This document shows positions 43,362 to 50,839 of a DNA stretch of 50,839 nucleotides, one piece after another; the first letter of the stretch is position 1; each line of letters starts with the position of its first letter. Position numbers and translations under genes: made by a program. Location of the stretch: positions 1 to 50,839 of the forward strand of contig JAEXAR010000025.1 of the NCBI GenBank assembly GCA_023394415.1, in the 5' to 3' direction. The stretch is from Bacteroidota bacterium. GTDB lineage: Bacteria; Bacteroidota; Bacteroidia; Flavobacteriales; Weeksellaceae. The notes under the pieces were generated by a model that was not told where the DNA came from, did no database searches, and saw only the letters and a list, made by a program, of their open reading frames with translations.

Positions 43362-43393
43362 GTATCGGCACGCAAAGCGTGCCGATACTTTTT
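43362..43393. terminator. 12-bp hairpin between mgtC-like and DUF3109 genes
   Basis: GTATCGGCACGC and GCGTGCCGATAC pair perfectly around AAA. T runs follow on both strands (TTTTT on plus, ATTTTTA on minus), so it can terminate the minus-strand DUF3109 transcript. Its core matches the hairpin on the other side of the mgtC-like gene. Confidence 0.75.
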
Positions 43394-43408
43394 ATATTCT
43401 TTAAACAT

Positions 43409-43993
43409 TTAATTTCCAAATTCTTTTTTCCACTCATCTGCAGCTTCACATAAGGTGGTGTAAAATTCTTCTCCATACTTTCTAATTAGCGGACCTTTCA
43501 GAAATTTATACACGGGAACCTGCAATTCTTTTCCCAATTCACAAGCATCACTACAAATAGTCCATTCATGATAGTTTAAAGCTGTAAAAGTTGAATATTC
43601 ATTCACACGGATAGGATACAGGTGGCAGGAAATGGGTTTTTGCCAGTTTACAGCACCATCTTCGTAAGCTTTTTCTATACCACATTTGGTGATGCCTTTT
43701 TCATCAAAAATAACATAGGCACACTCTTCACCATTTACCATGGGTGTTACAAAATCTCCATCGCTGGGATCTACAGTCCACGTTCCTTGTTCTTCCAATG
43801 CTTTTACGCCTTCAGGACGAAGGTATGGTTTTACCTTCTCGAAAATTTCATCAAGAATTTTGGTTTCATCTCTATCGAGTGGTGCACCTACATCACCTTC
43901 TACACAGCAAGCACCTTTGCATTTTGTAAGGTTGCAAACGAATTCTTCAGAAAAAATATCTTCAGAAATTAATTTATCTCCAATCTGAACCAT
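43409..43993 (-). CDS. DUF3109 family cysteine-rich protein
   Basis: The 194-aa protein has a conserved cysteine set: C20, C25, C29, C30 (CNLTKCKGACC), then Cys in EECAYV, TKCGIEKAY, ISCHLYP and TICSDACELG. The pattern is that of DUF3109, related to zinc/iron-chelating CxxCxxCC proteins, and suggests a bound metal ion or cluster. It is 14 bp downstream of the DUF6427 gene on the same strand, so they are probably co-transcribed. The biological function is not known. Confidence 0.87.
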   Translation of the reverse strand: MVQIGDKLISEDIFSEEFVCNLTKCKGACCVEGDVGAPLDRDETKILDEIFEKVKPYLRPEGVKALEEQGTWTVDPSDGDFVTPMVNGEECAYVIFDEKGITKCGIEKAYEDGAVNWQKPISCHLYPIRVNEYSTFTALNYHEWTICSDACELGKELQVPVYKFLKGPLIRKYGEEFYTTLCEAADEWKKEFGN

Positions 43994-44007
43994 TTGATTT
44001 TAAAAAT

Positions 44008-44913
44008 TTAAAAAAACTGTAAATAATTTCCTGCTTTATACAAAAGCAAACAAATAATAATAAACCATAATCCTATTTCTTTCATCCAATATTTAGGAAA
44101 ATAACGCAGCATCCTTCCTAATATGATACTTGCAGGGAAAGCCAGGAGCAAAAGATATTCATAACGCTCTCCCATATACAAAACAATCGTGATCAATTGT
44201 GCTAATGTAAAAATGAGGATGAAAGTATATTTAAAACGACTAATAGGACTTTTAGCATTAAAGTGATTAAAGTGATCAATGACGGCATAAACCATTAAAG
44301 CAAATATGGGGAACAGAAAATAAACCGGATAAAAATCGGTCATCGGCTTCCCAATATCAATAGGAAAATAGCGGTTGTCGAAAGTTGTGTAACCAATAAA
44401 ATACATCGCACATAGATAAGCTCCAGCCATAAGGATCATCCCAAGAGTAAGCCTGAAAATATTGAGTGGAATATTTTGGGAAGTGGCTACAATGTGAAGG
44501 ATTACAAAAATCAGCATTGGCCACGTTGTAGGAAGAAATATGAAATTGACAACTAATATCGCCCCCACCAATACATATGAACGCTTACGGAAATGCTCTT
44601 CTGTACTCGTTAAAATTAATAAAAGGAAGGAATTGGTAAGAAGTGAAAAAGCAATTCCAATATCTAGATCTCCCGGATAAAGTGCAAATACAAAAAATGT
44701 GTACAAAAAAAGTGGTAGGTGAGTTTGGTATGTTAAATTAATCTGATTGAAAACAAAATATGCCAATGCTACACCGCAAAAAGTAACCGCTGCTGAAATT
44801 CCATCTAAAAAACTGAAATCCAGAACATTAAACGCAATTACCACAAAAAGAAGGAAAATAATGTAAACCGGTATGGAAAAAATATTGCTTTCTTTTGAAA
44901 GTAATTTGAACAT
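44008..44913 (-). CDS. DUF6427 family integral membrane protein
   Basis: The 301-aa protein has about nine or ten transmembrane helices and ends in LLYKAGNYLQFF. It matches the Flavobacteria-specific DUF6427 family, whose genes I associate with a neighbouring small DUF6341 gene, as found divergently here. No catalytic motif is seen. Its layout resembles polytopic enzymes or transporters of unknown substrate. A perfect minus-strand -7 box precedes it. Confidence 0.8.
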   Translation of the reverse strand: MFKLLSKESNIFSIPVYIIFLLFVVIAFNVLDFSFLDGISAAVTFCGVALAYFVFNQINLTYQTHLPLFLYTFFVFALYPGDLDIGIAFSLLTNSFLLLILTSTEEHFRKRSYVLVGAILVVNFIFLPTTWPMLIFVILHIVATSQNIPLNIFRLTLGMILMAGAYLCAMYFIGYTTFDNRYFPIDIGKPMTDFYPVYFLFPIFALMVYAVIDHFNHFNAKSPISRFKYTFILIFTLAQLITIVLYMGERYEYLLLLAFPASIILGRMLRYFPKYWMKEIGLWFIIICLLLYKAGNYLQFF

Positions 44914-44929
44914 TTTTTATAAATTTGTG

Positions 44930-44937
44930 CAAAGTTA
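44930..44937 (-). promoter_or_regulatory. -7 box for the DUF6427 gene
   Basis: On the minus strand TAACTTTG matches TAnnTTTG, 16 bases before the ATG. Confidence 0.5.
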
Positions 44938-44955
44938 ATTTAAAAAAGGAAAATA

Positions 44956-45186
44956 ATGACATCTTTCTGGTTATTCTTAAGCGGTCTGTTCAAGTGGTCA
45001 TTCGGTTTTTATGATGCTGTAGGCAATGTTATGAACTGGATTTTATTTTTAGTTGCATCGGCATTGTTCATCTATTGGTGCTGGGAGCTTGTAGTTCCAC
45101 TTGGTAATAATAAGGACAAAGATTATACACCGCCATCACCAGAAGCTCGTCCATATTATGATCCTGAAATTATGAAAAAAGGTTAA
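44956..45186 (+). CDS. DUF6341 family small membrane protein
   Basis: The 76-aa protein has one or two hydrophobic helices (FWLFLSGLFKWSFGFYDAV and MNWILFLVASALFIYWCWELVVPL) and a short polar tail with TPPSPEARPYYDPEI. This matches the small Flavobacteria family DUF6341, found beside DUF6427. The role is unknown. The fixed pairing suggests that the two membrane proteins work together. A terminator follows. Confidence 0.8.
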   Translation: MTSFWLFLSGLFKWSFGFYDAVGNVMNWILFLVASALFIYWCWELVVPLGNNKDKDYTPPSPEARPYYDPEIMKKG

Positions 45187-45203
45187 TTAATTGATAGTAA
45201 AAA

Positions 45204-45238
45204 AAAATACCGTTCTAGATAACAGAGCGGTATTTTTT
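45204..45238. terminator. Terminator between DUF6341 and convergent uspA-like gene
   Basis: AATACCGTTCT and AGAGCGGTATT pair with one wobble around seven bases; A run before, T run after, so it can serve both strands. Confidence 0.85.
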
Positions 45239-45256
45239 ATTTCAAATATTCAGTTT

Positions 45257-45694
45257 TTATAGGTGGCAAGGGATTACCAAAACCGGAATTGTCGAACTTT
45301 TAGTTAAATCTTTTGTAAGGCTGCCTACAAAAACATCGTAAATTCCGCTTCGTCCGTGAGAACCCATTACAATATAATCGGCATTTTTTTCATCGGCAAA
45401 CTCCAAAATTATTTCTTTGGCTGAACCTTGCTTCAGAAGATGCTCACATTCAACACCTTGTGCAATGATTTTCTGTTGCAGCGTATTAAGTTGCATCAAT
45501 TCCTCCTTTATCTCGTTTTGCTCCACTTCCGGAAAATACTGAAAGCCCATATCTCCGATAGCAAAACCAATATCCGAAGGTGCTACGTGAATCAGGAATA
45601 TTTTCCCATTGGTTGCTTTTGCAAATTTCACTGCACCATCCAATAATTTCTCTGTAGAATCTGAAAAATCTACCGGTAAAACAATATGTGTCAT
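45257..45694 (-). CDS. Universal stress protein (UspA family)
   Basis: The 145-aa single-domain protein has the Usp fold: an opening IVLPVDFSDSTEKLLDGAVKFA and the ATP-binding signature G-x2-G-x9-G-S in GSHGRSGIYDVFVGS, close to the C-terminus. This places it among ATP-binding Usp proteins. Such proteins respond to stress and growth arrest through unknown partners. It stands alone on the minus strand. Confidence 0.93.
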   Translation of the reverse strand: MTHIVLPVDFSDSTEKLLDGAVKFAKATNGKIFLIHVAPSDIGFAIGDMGFQYFPEVEQNEIKEELMQLNTLQQKIIAQGVECEHLLKQGSAKEIILEFADEKNADYIVMGSHGRSGIYDVFVGSLTKDLTKSSTIPVLVIPCHL

Positions 45695-45805
45695 AGCTTT
45701 TAAATTTGTTACTTAAAGGTACGAATTATTACTTAATTTTCAAATTATTTAGGAACCGTGAACTTTTTTCTTTGATCTGATCTACTGGAGTTTTTGTAAA
45801 TAATT

Positions 45806-46549
45806 TTATTGTATATTCATTGAAGATTTCAGATTGTTTTTCGTCATCAATGCACTCGCAATGCTGGCAACCACAAGTTTCATATCCGGTGAAAGGTCTT
45901 TGCTGATCCATACATTCCCGTTATGAATGACCGAAAAGGCACCAATTGATTTTCCGTTCTGTACCAGTTCAAAACCAAAAGTTTTAGTGTCATTGGTAAA
46001 GAAATTATTATTGTCTAGAAATTTTGTACCATTTATTTTAATTTCATTACCTTCATTATCAATAGCATAGCCATAATCAGTTTCTGTTTTCAAGGCAGTT
46101 CCCGTATTTTCATTGGAGATAAAAACCTTCCAAACCTTACCACCTTCTGTTGGTGTAATCATCGCTAAAAATCCGTTTTGGAAGCTATTGAAGTATTTTT
46201 CAAACCCTCTCAACAAGTCAAATTCATTATTGTTGTAGAGATTCATAGCAAAAACATCTGCGCTTTTGCCTTCCGGAGTGTTTTGTATAAAGCTTATAGC
46301 TTGTTCAGCCTTTGTTTTGCTCACTCCCAGCAAAGTAACTTTAGATGAGGTGGAAATTCCACGTTTTACTGGACTGGTATAGTAATTTCCAAAAGTAATT
46401 TTTTTATTAATCAGGAATCCATTGTTACCGCTTACTCTGTAGATGTCTGCATTATTATTTAAATCGTTTGAAACTTTTATGTCTCTTGTAGAGCAAGAAA
46501 ATAACGTAAGAATAAGGCTTAAAGTGAGTAATTTAATTTGAGTTTTCAT
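45806..46549 (-). CDS. Lipoprotein of unknown function
   Basis: The 247-aa protein has a lipoprotein signal with lipobox (LTLFSC). The mature region is Asn-rich and beta-rich (YRVSGNNGFLINKKITFGNYYTS, FGFELVQNGKSIGAFSV) and ends with a helix (MKLVVASIASALMTKNN). I recognise no named family; it resembles the many uncharacterised surface lipoproteins of Chryseobacterium. A second frame (45729-45911) overlapping its end encodes CGCQHCEC, but I regard that as out-of-frame reading of this gene. Confidence 0.72.
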   Translation of the reverse strand: MKTQIKLLTLSLILTLFSCSTRDIKVSNDLNNNADIYRVSGNNGFLINKKITFGNYYTSPVKRGISTSSKVTLLGVSKTKAEQAISFIQNTPEGKSADVFAMNLYNNNEFDLLRGFEKYFNSFQNGFLAMITPTEGGKVWKVFISNENTGTALKTETDYGYAIDNEGNEIKINGTKFLDNNNFFTNDTKTFGFELVQNGKSIGAFSVIHNGNVWISKDLSPDMKLVVASIASALMTKNNLKSSMNIQ

Positions 46550-46634
46550 TTCGTTTAATTTTTAGGTTTCTATTTTGTAGATAAAATAGTTTGCTAAAGG
46601 TTAAACAAAAAATTAAGAAAATTTTAAGAAAAAA

Positions 46635-47240
46635 TTATAAAACCCTGATACTCAAAACCTTTTTTTCTTCCAAATAGGCCTCTAAAATATCATTCTCGTT
46701 TACTTTTCCTACACCTTCCGGTGTTCCTGTGAAAATAATATCTCCCACACGAAGTGTAAAATATTTTGATACAAATGCAATAATATCATCAAAACTAAAC
46801 ATCATATTTTTGGTGTTACCATTCTGTGCTTTTTCTTGATTTTTCAAAAGTAAAAAACAAAGATTATCTAGATCGTAACTGTTTTTATTGAAGAAATTTC
46901 CAATTACAGCAGAGCTATCGAATCCTTTGGCAAGTTCCCAAGGTAAACCTTTGGTTTTTAGTTCGCTTTGTAAGTCACGAGCTGTAAAATCTATTCCTAA
47001 ACCAATTTCATCATAATGTTTATGAGCATTTTCTTTCTGAATGTATTTACCACCTTTTGAAATTTTTAGAATTACTTCCAATTCATAATGCACGTCATTT
47101 GAAAATTCTGGAATATAGAAATCGGATCCTTTCAGAATGGCTGTGTCCGGTTTCATAAAAATAACCGGTTTTTCCGGGATTTCGTTGCCGAGCTCTTTGG
47201 CGTGTTCGCTGTAGTTTCTTCCTATGCAGATAAGTTTCAT
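46635..47240 (-). CDS. Fumarylacetoacetate hydrolase family protein
   Basis: At 201 aa this is a short FAH-fold enzyme of the acylpyruvase/YcgM type. It shows CIGRNYSEHAKELG, KPDTAIL, the metal-binding HYELEVIL acidic residues, GIDFTARDLQ, and IIFTGTPEGVGKV near the C-terminus. Such enzymes cleave C-C bonds in acylpyruvates or decarboxylate oxaloacetate using Mg. There is no aromatic-degradation gene nearby, so a housekeeping oxaloacetate or acylpyruvate role is more likely than catabolism. Confidence 0.9.
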   Translation of the reverse strand: MKLICIGRNYSEHAKELGNEIPEKPVIFMKPDTAILKGSDFYIPEFSNDVHYELEVILKISKGGKYIQKENAHKHYDEIGLGIDFTARDLQSELKTKGLPWELAKGFDSSAVIGNFFNKNSYDLDNLCFLLLKNQEKAQNGNTKNMMFSFDDIIAFVSKYFTLRVGDIIFTGTPEGVGKVNENDILEAYLEEKKVLSIRVL

Positions 47241-47259
47241 TTCTGATGGTTTTAGTTAG

Positions 47260-47291
47260 ATGTTAGATTTTAAATGTTAGATTTTAGATGC
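47260..47291. repeat. Short tandem repeat of ATGTTAGATTTTA units
   Basis: Two exact 13-base copies 14 bases apart (47260-47272, 47274-47286), followed by a degraded third start (GATGCTAG). It lies in the 180-bp gap upstream of the FAH-family gene. Confidence 0.6.
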
Positions 47292-47420
47292 TAGTTGTTA
47301 TATATCATTAAGATTATTCTGAAGCATATTTTAATAGTGCATATTTTGCCTTAAATTGATTTATCAATCCTTAATACCCTTAAAGCCTAAATTTCCTTAA
47401 TGTTTATAAAAAAATCCAAG

Positions 47421-48185
47421 CTAAAACTTACTTTTCAATTGTATACCCGTTAAAACCTTCTTTGTATATAACGGAAAATCAGCATTTTGTATCCAGCCGT
47501 AATAACCCAAATCCTTTTGAAAAACATCTTTCACACGGTGCCCTTTATATTTCCCGAAAGTAAAAATTTCCTTCTCCTCATCGTCAAATGCAATAAATCC
47601 TGCTAAATCGGCAAAACGATTATGATAAGAAAAATCACTTAAGCCTGCAATGTCATTTGGTAAGTCTTCATAATAGGCAACCTGAGCATTTAAAACTTCA
47701 AAAGTTGCCAATACATCGGCTTCTGCAGAGTGAGCGTTTTCAAGTTTTTTTCCGCAGTAGAAATGATAGGCAGCAGTAAGGTTTCTCGGTTCCATTTTAT
47801 GAAAAATCGTCTGTGCATCTACCAGTTTAAATTTGCTTAAATCAAAATCAATACCTGCACGCAGTAATTCTTCAGCCAAAAGTGGAACATCAAAGCGGTT
47901 CGAATTGAATCCTCCTAAGTCACAGCCGGAAATCATTTCCATAATTTTCGGAGCAATTTCTTTAAATTTCGGAGCGTCTTTTACATCCTCATCACTTATT
48001 CCGTGTACAGTAGACGCTTCTTTTGGGATATACATTTCAGGATTTACGAGCCAAGTTTTGCTTTCACGCGAGGCATCTGGATTCACTTTCAGGATGCAGA
48101 TTTCAACGATGCGGTCTTTGGCAACATTGGTTCCCGTAGTTTCCAGATCAAAAACACAAAGTGGTTTATGGAGTTTTAAATTCAT
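47421..48185 (-). CDS. DnaQ-like 3'-5' exonuclease with C-terminal DUF3820-like region
   Basis: The exonuclease domain (about 1-175) has DEDDh motifs: Asp13 and Glu15 in FDLETTGTNVAKDRIVEI, the GGFNSNRFDVPLL ExoII region and HSAEADVLATFEVL with His and Asp. The C-terminal part (FTFGKYKGHRVKDVFQKDLGYYGWI) is a DUF3820-like extension seen in Bacteroidota DNA polymerase III epsilon-like proteins. Length is 254 aa. It may proofread or act in RNA/DNA repair. It is not fused to a polymerase. It is a neighbour of pssA on the same strand, 54 bp downstream. Confidence 0.92.
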   Translation of the reverse strand: MNLKLHKPLCVFDLETTGTNVAKDRIVEICILKVNPDASRESKTWLVNPEMYIPKEASTVHGISDEDVKDAPKFKEIAPKIMEMISGCDLGGFNSNRFDVPLLAEELLRAGIDFDLSKFKLVDAQTIFHKMEPRNLTAAYHFYCGKKLENAHSAEADVLATFEVLNAQVAYYEDLPNDIAGLSDFSYHNRFADLAGFIAFDDEEKEIFTFGKYKGHRVKDVFQKDLGYYGWIQNADFPLYTKKVLTGIQLKSKF

Positions 48186-48239
48186 TGTTGGAGTTATAGG
48201 GTAGTTTTTACGGGTTGAACACGAATGTAGAAGCCCGAT

Positions 48240-48953
48240 TTAACTTAATTGTTTTTGAAAAATCAGCGATACTAATATATAATAAACAATCACCAGAGGA
48301 ATTCCCACAGTTTTGAAAATTAATAAAATCAGTATAGCCCCGATTAATAAAACGATCTTTGGGATATTGTCTTTTATGGCTTTCGATTTAAATTTCATGG
48401 CGATCATTTTGATGGGTGAAATTAAAAGCCAAGAACTTAAAGCAGTTACAGCAAGCATCAGTAAAGGATTTGCACGCAGGAAACTATAATTTCCAACTTC
48501 GTTCAGCAAATAAAACATTCCAAAAATCAAAATGGTATTGCTGGGTGTATTCAAGCCTTTAAAATAATACTTCTGTTCATCATCAATAGTGAAAATAGCA
48601 AGCCTTAGGCAAGAGAAAACAGTAATGAAAAGCCCCAAATATTTTATGGCAAATGGTAGGGTTATTCCCAACAATTCACTTCCGAATGGTTCAAGCATTT
48701 TGTACATCGCCACTCCAGGAAGCAAGCCAAAACTTACCATATCAGCTAAAGAATCGAGTTGTGCACCGAGAGTAGAGTTCGATTTCAGGGCGCGCGCTAC
48801 AAATCCGTCGAAAAAATCTAAAACCAGCGAAATGATAATACACAAAGCAGTAGTTTTGTAATCCCCATTCACTAAATGAATTATACCTATGCTTCCCGAA
48901 AAAAGATTGGCAAGCGTAAACATATTGGCGAGATTGTTTTTGAAAAAATTCAT
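48240..48953 (-). CDS. pssA: CDP-diacylglycerol--serine O-phosphatidyltransferase
   Basis: This inner-membrane enzyme makes phosphatidylserine, the precursor of phosphatidylethanolamine. The full CDP-alcohol phosphotransferase signature is present: D46-x2-D49-G50-x2-A53-R54-x8-G63-x3-D67-x3-D71. Multiple hydrophobic helices follow, to 237 aa. Its gene is followed after 54 bp by the exonuclease gene on the same strand, a plausible two-gene transcript. Confidence 0.94.
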   Translation of the reverse strand: MNFFKNNLANMFTLANLFSGSIGIIHLVNGDYKTTALCIIISLVLDFFDGFVARALKSNSTLGAQLDSLADMVSFGLLPGVAMYKMLEPFGSELLGITLPFAIKYLGLFITVFSCLRLAIFTIDDEQKYYFKGLNTPSNTILIFGMFYLLNEVGNYSFLRANPLLMLAVTALSSWLLISPIKMIAMKFKSKAIKDNIPKIVLLIGAILILLIFKTVGIPLVIVYYILVSLIFQKQLS

Positions 48954-49155
48954 ATAGGCAAAAATAAGGTTTTATTACTGAAAATCAATTGAGGTAATGA
49001 TATTAGAATAAATGTTTAAACAATTGTTTGAATAATTTGATTTTGGCAACCCTTTTGGATAATATGATTTGAATAATAATTTATTTGGCGTTTAACTTTT
49101 TTTAATTACTTTTATCAAACTGAAAATATTATTAACAAATAAATAAAAAATTGAC

Positions 49156-49575
49156 ATGAAGAAAATGTTATTTGCTTTCGTAGCACTATTTTTTGCAACT
49201 TTATCTTTCGCACAAATTGAAGGAAAGTGGAAAACTATTGATGATGAAACCGGAAAAGAGAAATCTGTTGTAGAGATTTTCAAAAAATCAGACGGAAAAT
49301 ATTATGGTAGAATTCTTCAATTATTGGCAAAACCAGAAAACAACAACTGTGTGAAGTGTACAGACGATAGAAAAAACAAACCATTAGTTGGTCTTGAAAT
49401 TATCAGAGGTCTTAAGAAAGAGGGTAACGAATTTACCGGAGGTACTATCACCGATCCAAAATCTGGTAAAACTTACAAGTGTACCATTACAAGAAATGGT
49501 ACTAAACTGAATGTAAGAGGATATGTAGGATTCTCCCTAATCGGAAGAACACAAACTTGGCATCAGGTTAAATAA
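49156..49575 (+). CDS. DUF2147 family secreted protein
   Basis: The 139-aa protein has a signal peptide (KKMLFAFVALFFATLSFAQ) and a compact beta domain: EGKWKTIDDETGKEKSVVEIFKKSDGKYYGRI, a Cys pair in NNCVKCTDD, then the conserved KPLVGLEIIRGLKK and YKCTITRNGTKLNVRGYVG. This is the DUF2147 pattern, a small calycin-like domain. It is common in Bacteroidota and proteobacteria, with no settled function. A terminator follows. Confidence 0.9.
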   Translation: MKKMLFAFVALFFATLSFAQIEGKWKTIDDETGKEKSVVEIFKKSDGKYYGRILQLLAKPENNNCVKCTDDRKNKPLVGLEIIRGLKKEGNEFTGGTITDPKSGKTYKCTITRNGTKLNVRGYVGFSLIGRTQTWHQVK

Positions 49576-49613
49576 AATTTAACGATATAAATTTTAAGTG
49601 TAATAAGTGATGG

Positions 49614-49643
49614 AAGCAGTTCAGAAATGAGCTGCTTTTTTTT
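49614..49643 (+). terminator. DUF2147 gene terminator
   Basis: AAGCAGTTC (49614-49622) and GAGCTGCTT (49629-49637) pair with one wobble, followed by T residues. Confidence 0.8.
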
Positions 49644-49685
49644 ATTTATAAAAATTTTTTATGTATACAATAAAATTAAATTCAC

Positions 49686-49693
49686 TAATTTTG
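49686..49693 (+). promoter_or_regulatory. -7 box for the E1-beta gene
   Basis: TAATTTTG matches TAnnTTTG, 23 bases before the ATG. Confidence 0.45.
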
Positions 49694-49716
49694 TAAACTT
49701 AAAATTTTAATCAGAA

Positions 49717-50700
49717 ATGGCAGAATATACTTTTCGTGAGGTTATTGCACAGGCAATGAGCGAGGAGATGCGTAAAGACGAATCCATTTACCTAATGGGT
49801 GAAGAAGTTGCAGAGTACAATGGTGCTTACAAGGCATCTAAAGGAATGTTGGCAGAATTTGGCCCGAAAAGAATTATTGATACACCTATTGCAGAACTTG
49901 GTTTTGCCGGTATTTCTGTAGGTGCGGCAATGAACGGTAACAGACCTATTGTTGAGTTTATGACCTTTAACTTCTCGTTGGTTGGTATTGATCAAATCAT
50001 CAATAACGCTGCTAAAATAAGACAAATGAGTGGTGGACAATGGAATTGCCCAATCGTTTTTCGTGGTCCTACAGCTTCTGCAGGTCAACTTGGTGCAACA
50101 CATTCACAGGCTTTTGAGAGTTGGTATGCCAATTGTCCGGGACTTAAAGTTGTGGTTCCTTCAAACCCTTACGATGCTAAAGGTTTGCTGAAAACCTCTA
50201 TTCAAGATAATGATCCTGTTATTTTCATGGAATCGGAGCAAATGTATGGTGACAAAATGGAAATTCCTGAAGAAGAATATTATATCCCAATTGGAAAAGC
50301 GGACATTAAGAGAGAAGGTAAAGACGTAACTTTAGTATCATTTGGTAAAATTATGAAGTTGGCAATGCAAGCTGCTGAAGATCTTGAAAAAGAAGGTATT
50401 TCTGTAGAAGTAATCGACCTTAGAACTGTTCGCCCTTTAGATTACGAAACTGTTTTAGCTTCTGTTAAAAAAACAAACAGGCTTGTGGTGCTGGAAGAGG
50501 CTTGGCCTTTCGGATCAGTTGCTTCAGAAATTACTTATATGGTACAGCAAAAAGCATTTGATTATTTGGATGCACCGATTAAGAGAATTACAACTCCTGA
50601 TGCACCTGCACCTTATTCATCAGCACTTTTTGCAGAATGGTTCCCAAAACTGGAAAAAGTAAAAGAAGAAATAAAGAAAGCTATGTATATTAAAGCATAA
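49717..50700 (+). CDS. pdhB: Pyruvate (or branched-chain 2-oxoacid) dehydrogenase E1 component, beta subunit
   Basis: The 327-aa protein is a thiamine-diphosphate E1 beta subunit. It opens with TFREVIAQAMSEEMRKDESIYLMGEEVAEYNGAYKASKGM (Glu of the TPP site), continues with IDTPIAELGFAGISVGAAMNG and MTFNFSLVGIDQIINNAAK, and has the C-terminal transketolase-like domain (SVEVIDLRTVRPLDYETV, EEAWPFGSVASEI). The strong PDH-type N-terminus favours pyruvate. The alpha subunit and E2 genes are not in the window; in Flavobacteria the beta gene often stands apart. The IS element starts 19 bp after its stop codon. Confidence 0.92.
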   Translation: MAEYTFREVIAQAMSEEMRKDESIYLMGEEVAEYNGAYKASKGMLAEFGPKRIIDTPIAELGFAGISVGAAMNGNRPIVEFMTFNFSLVGIDQIINNAAKIRQMSGGQWNCPIVFRGPTASAGQLGATHSQAFESWYANCPGLKVVVPSNPYDAKGLLKTSIQDNDPVIFMESEQMYGDKMEIPEEEYYIPIGKADIKREGKDVTLVSFGKIMKLAMQAAEDLEKEGISVEVIDLRTVRPLDYETVLASVKKTNRLVVLEEAWPFGSVASEITYMVQQKAFDYLDAPIKRITTPDAPAPYSSALFAEWFPKLEKVKEEIKKAMYIKA

Positions 50701-50719
50701 TAGATAAAAACTCTCGAAA

Positions 50720-50839
50720 TGGACTGCCCCCAAAAAGTTAGACACTTTTTAGGGGCATTTTTTATGGGGAAAAGTAAATATTCAGTAGACTTTAAATTAA
50801 AAGCTATAAAGAGATATCACAAAGGTGACATTGGAACAG
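50720..50839 (+). mobile_element. Left end of an IS3/IS150-type insertion sequence, continuing past the window
   Basis: The end TGGACTGCCCCCAAAAAGT contains a subterminal palindrome (CCCCAAAAAGT ... ACTTTTTAGGGG) typical of IS150-group elements, then the start of the transposase orfA. Only 120 bases are inside the window, so target duplication and the right end cannot be checked. Confidence 0.75.
50764..50839 (+). CDS. IS3-family transposase OrfA, N-terminal part (cut by the window edge)
   Basis: The frame ATG at 50764 reads MGKSKYSVDFKLKAIKRYHK and continues GDIGT, the typical opening of the IS3/IS150 OrfA helix-turn-helix protein (S-x-x-FK-x-K-A-I-x-x-Y). OrfA and OrfB are usually joined by a -1 frameshift to give the active transposase. 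The remainder lies outside the window. Confidence 0.75.
   Translation, partial: MGKSKYSVDFKLKAIKRYHKGDIGT

Noticed and set aside
43622..43988. Three overlapping plus-strand frames opposite DUF3109
   Set aside because: Antisense shadows; the cysteine pattern of the minus-strand DUF3109 protein is clear.
45729..45911. 60-codon minus-strand frame with a CGCQHCEC cysteine motif, possible small metal-binding protein
   Set aside because: Most of it overlaps the well-formed 3' end of the lipoprotein gene in another frame, and its cysteines come from codons that read naturally as VVASIASA in that gene.

Overview
The window is about 51 kb of low-GC chromosomal DNA from a Bacteroidota bacterium, most likely a Flavobacteriia/Weeksellaceae member of the Chryseobacterium group. 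The evidence is the SusC/SusD pair, TonB-dependent receptors, the Flavobacteria-type families DUF6702, DUF6427 and DUF6341, the alanine-type ATL protein, and many TAnnTTTG -7 promoter boxes with few Shine-Dalgarno sequences. I name no species. Most of the window is core housekeeping DNA. I see no CRISPR array, prophage, rRNA operon or obvious defence island.

Layout. 0-9 kb: a broken junction between two convergent surface-protein genes, then an M1 metallopeptidase and a tricorn-like S41 protease transcribed divergently, then HupE/UreJ and DUF6702 genes. 9-16.6 kb: ACP phosphodiesterase, a MazF-type toxin-antitoxin pair, radA, a repeat-filled 720-bp gap, pyrG, yidC, rnhB. 16.7-22 kb: an orphan SusC-SusD-lipoprotein operon. 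22-28.7 kb: argS, tRNA-Gln, menE-like ligase, arfB, a frameshifted greA/greB-like pseudogene, an outer-membrane barrel, a deoxyhypusine synthase homologue and an ATL gene bracketed by hairpin repeats. 28.7-34 kb: recA, an MpaB-type oxygenase coupled to a small membrane protein, and a pfkA-gap operon. 34-37.4 kb: a probable metal-acquisition locus (small His/Cys protein, TonB receptor, His-rich lipoprotein). 37.5-42.4 kb: trigger factor and an M16 peptidase with an extra C-terminal domain. 42.5-50.8 kb: mgtC-like gene between hairpins, DUF3109, DUF6427/DUF6341, uspA, a lipoprotein, FAH-family enzyme, DnaQ-like exonuclease, pssA, DUF2147, the E1-beta subunit of a 2-oxoacid dehydrogenase, and the left end of an IS3/IS150-type insertion sequence running off the window.

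The non-coding DNA is the least ordinary part. Three diverged copies of a long poly-T/poly-A-centred interspersed element, several perfect GC-rich hairpins, and longer inverted repeats with an ACGCAAAG or ACCACAAAAG core sit between genes. Two genes (ATL and mgtC) each lie between two related hairpins. Nothing here can be called a new biological system from sequence alone. The best leads are the junction at about base 120, the hairpin-bracketed genes, and the metal-uptake-like locus.
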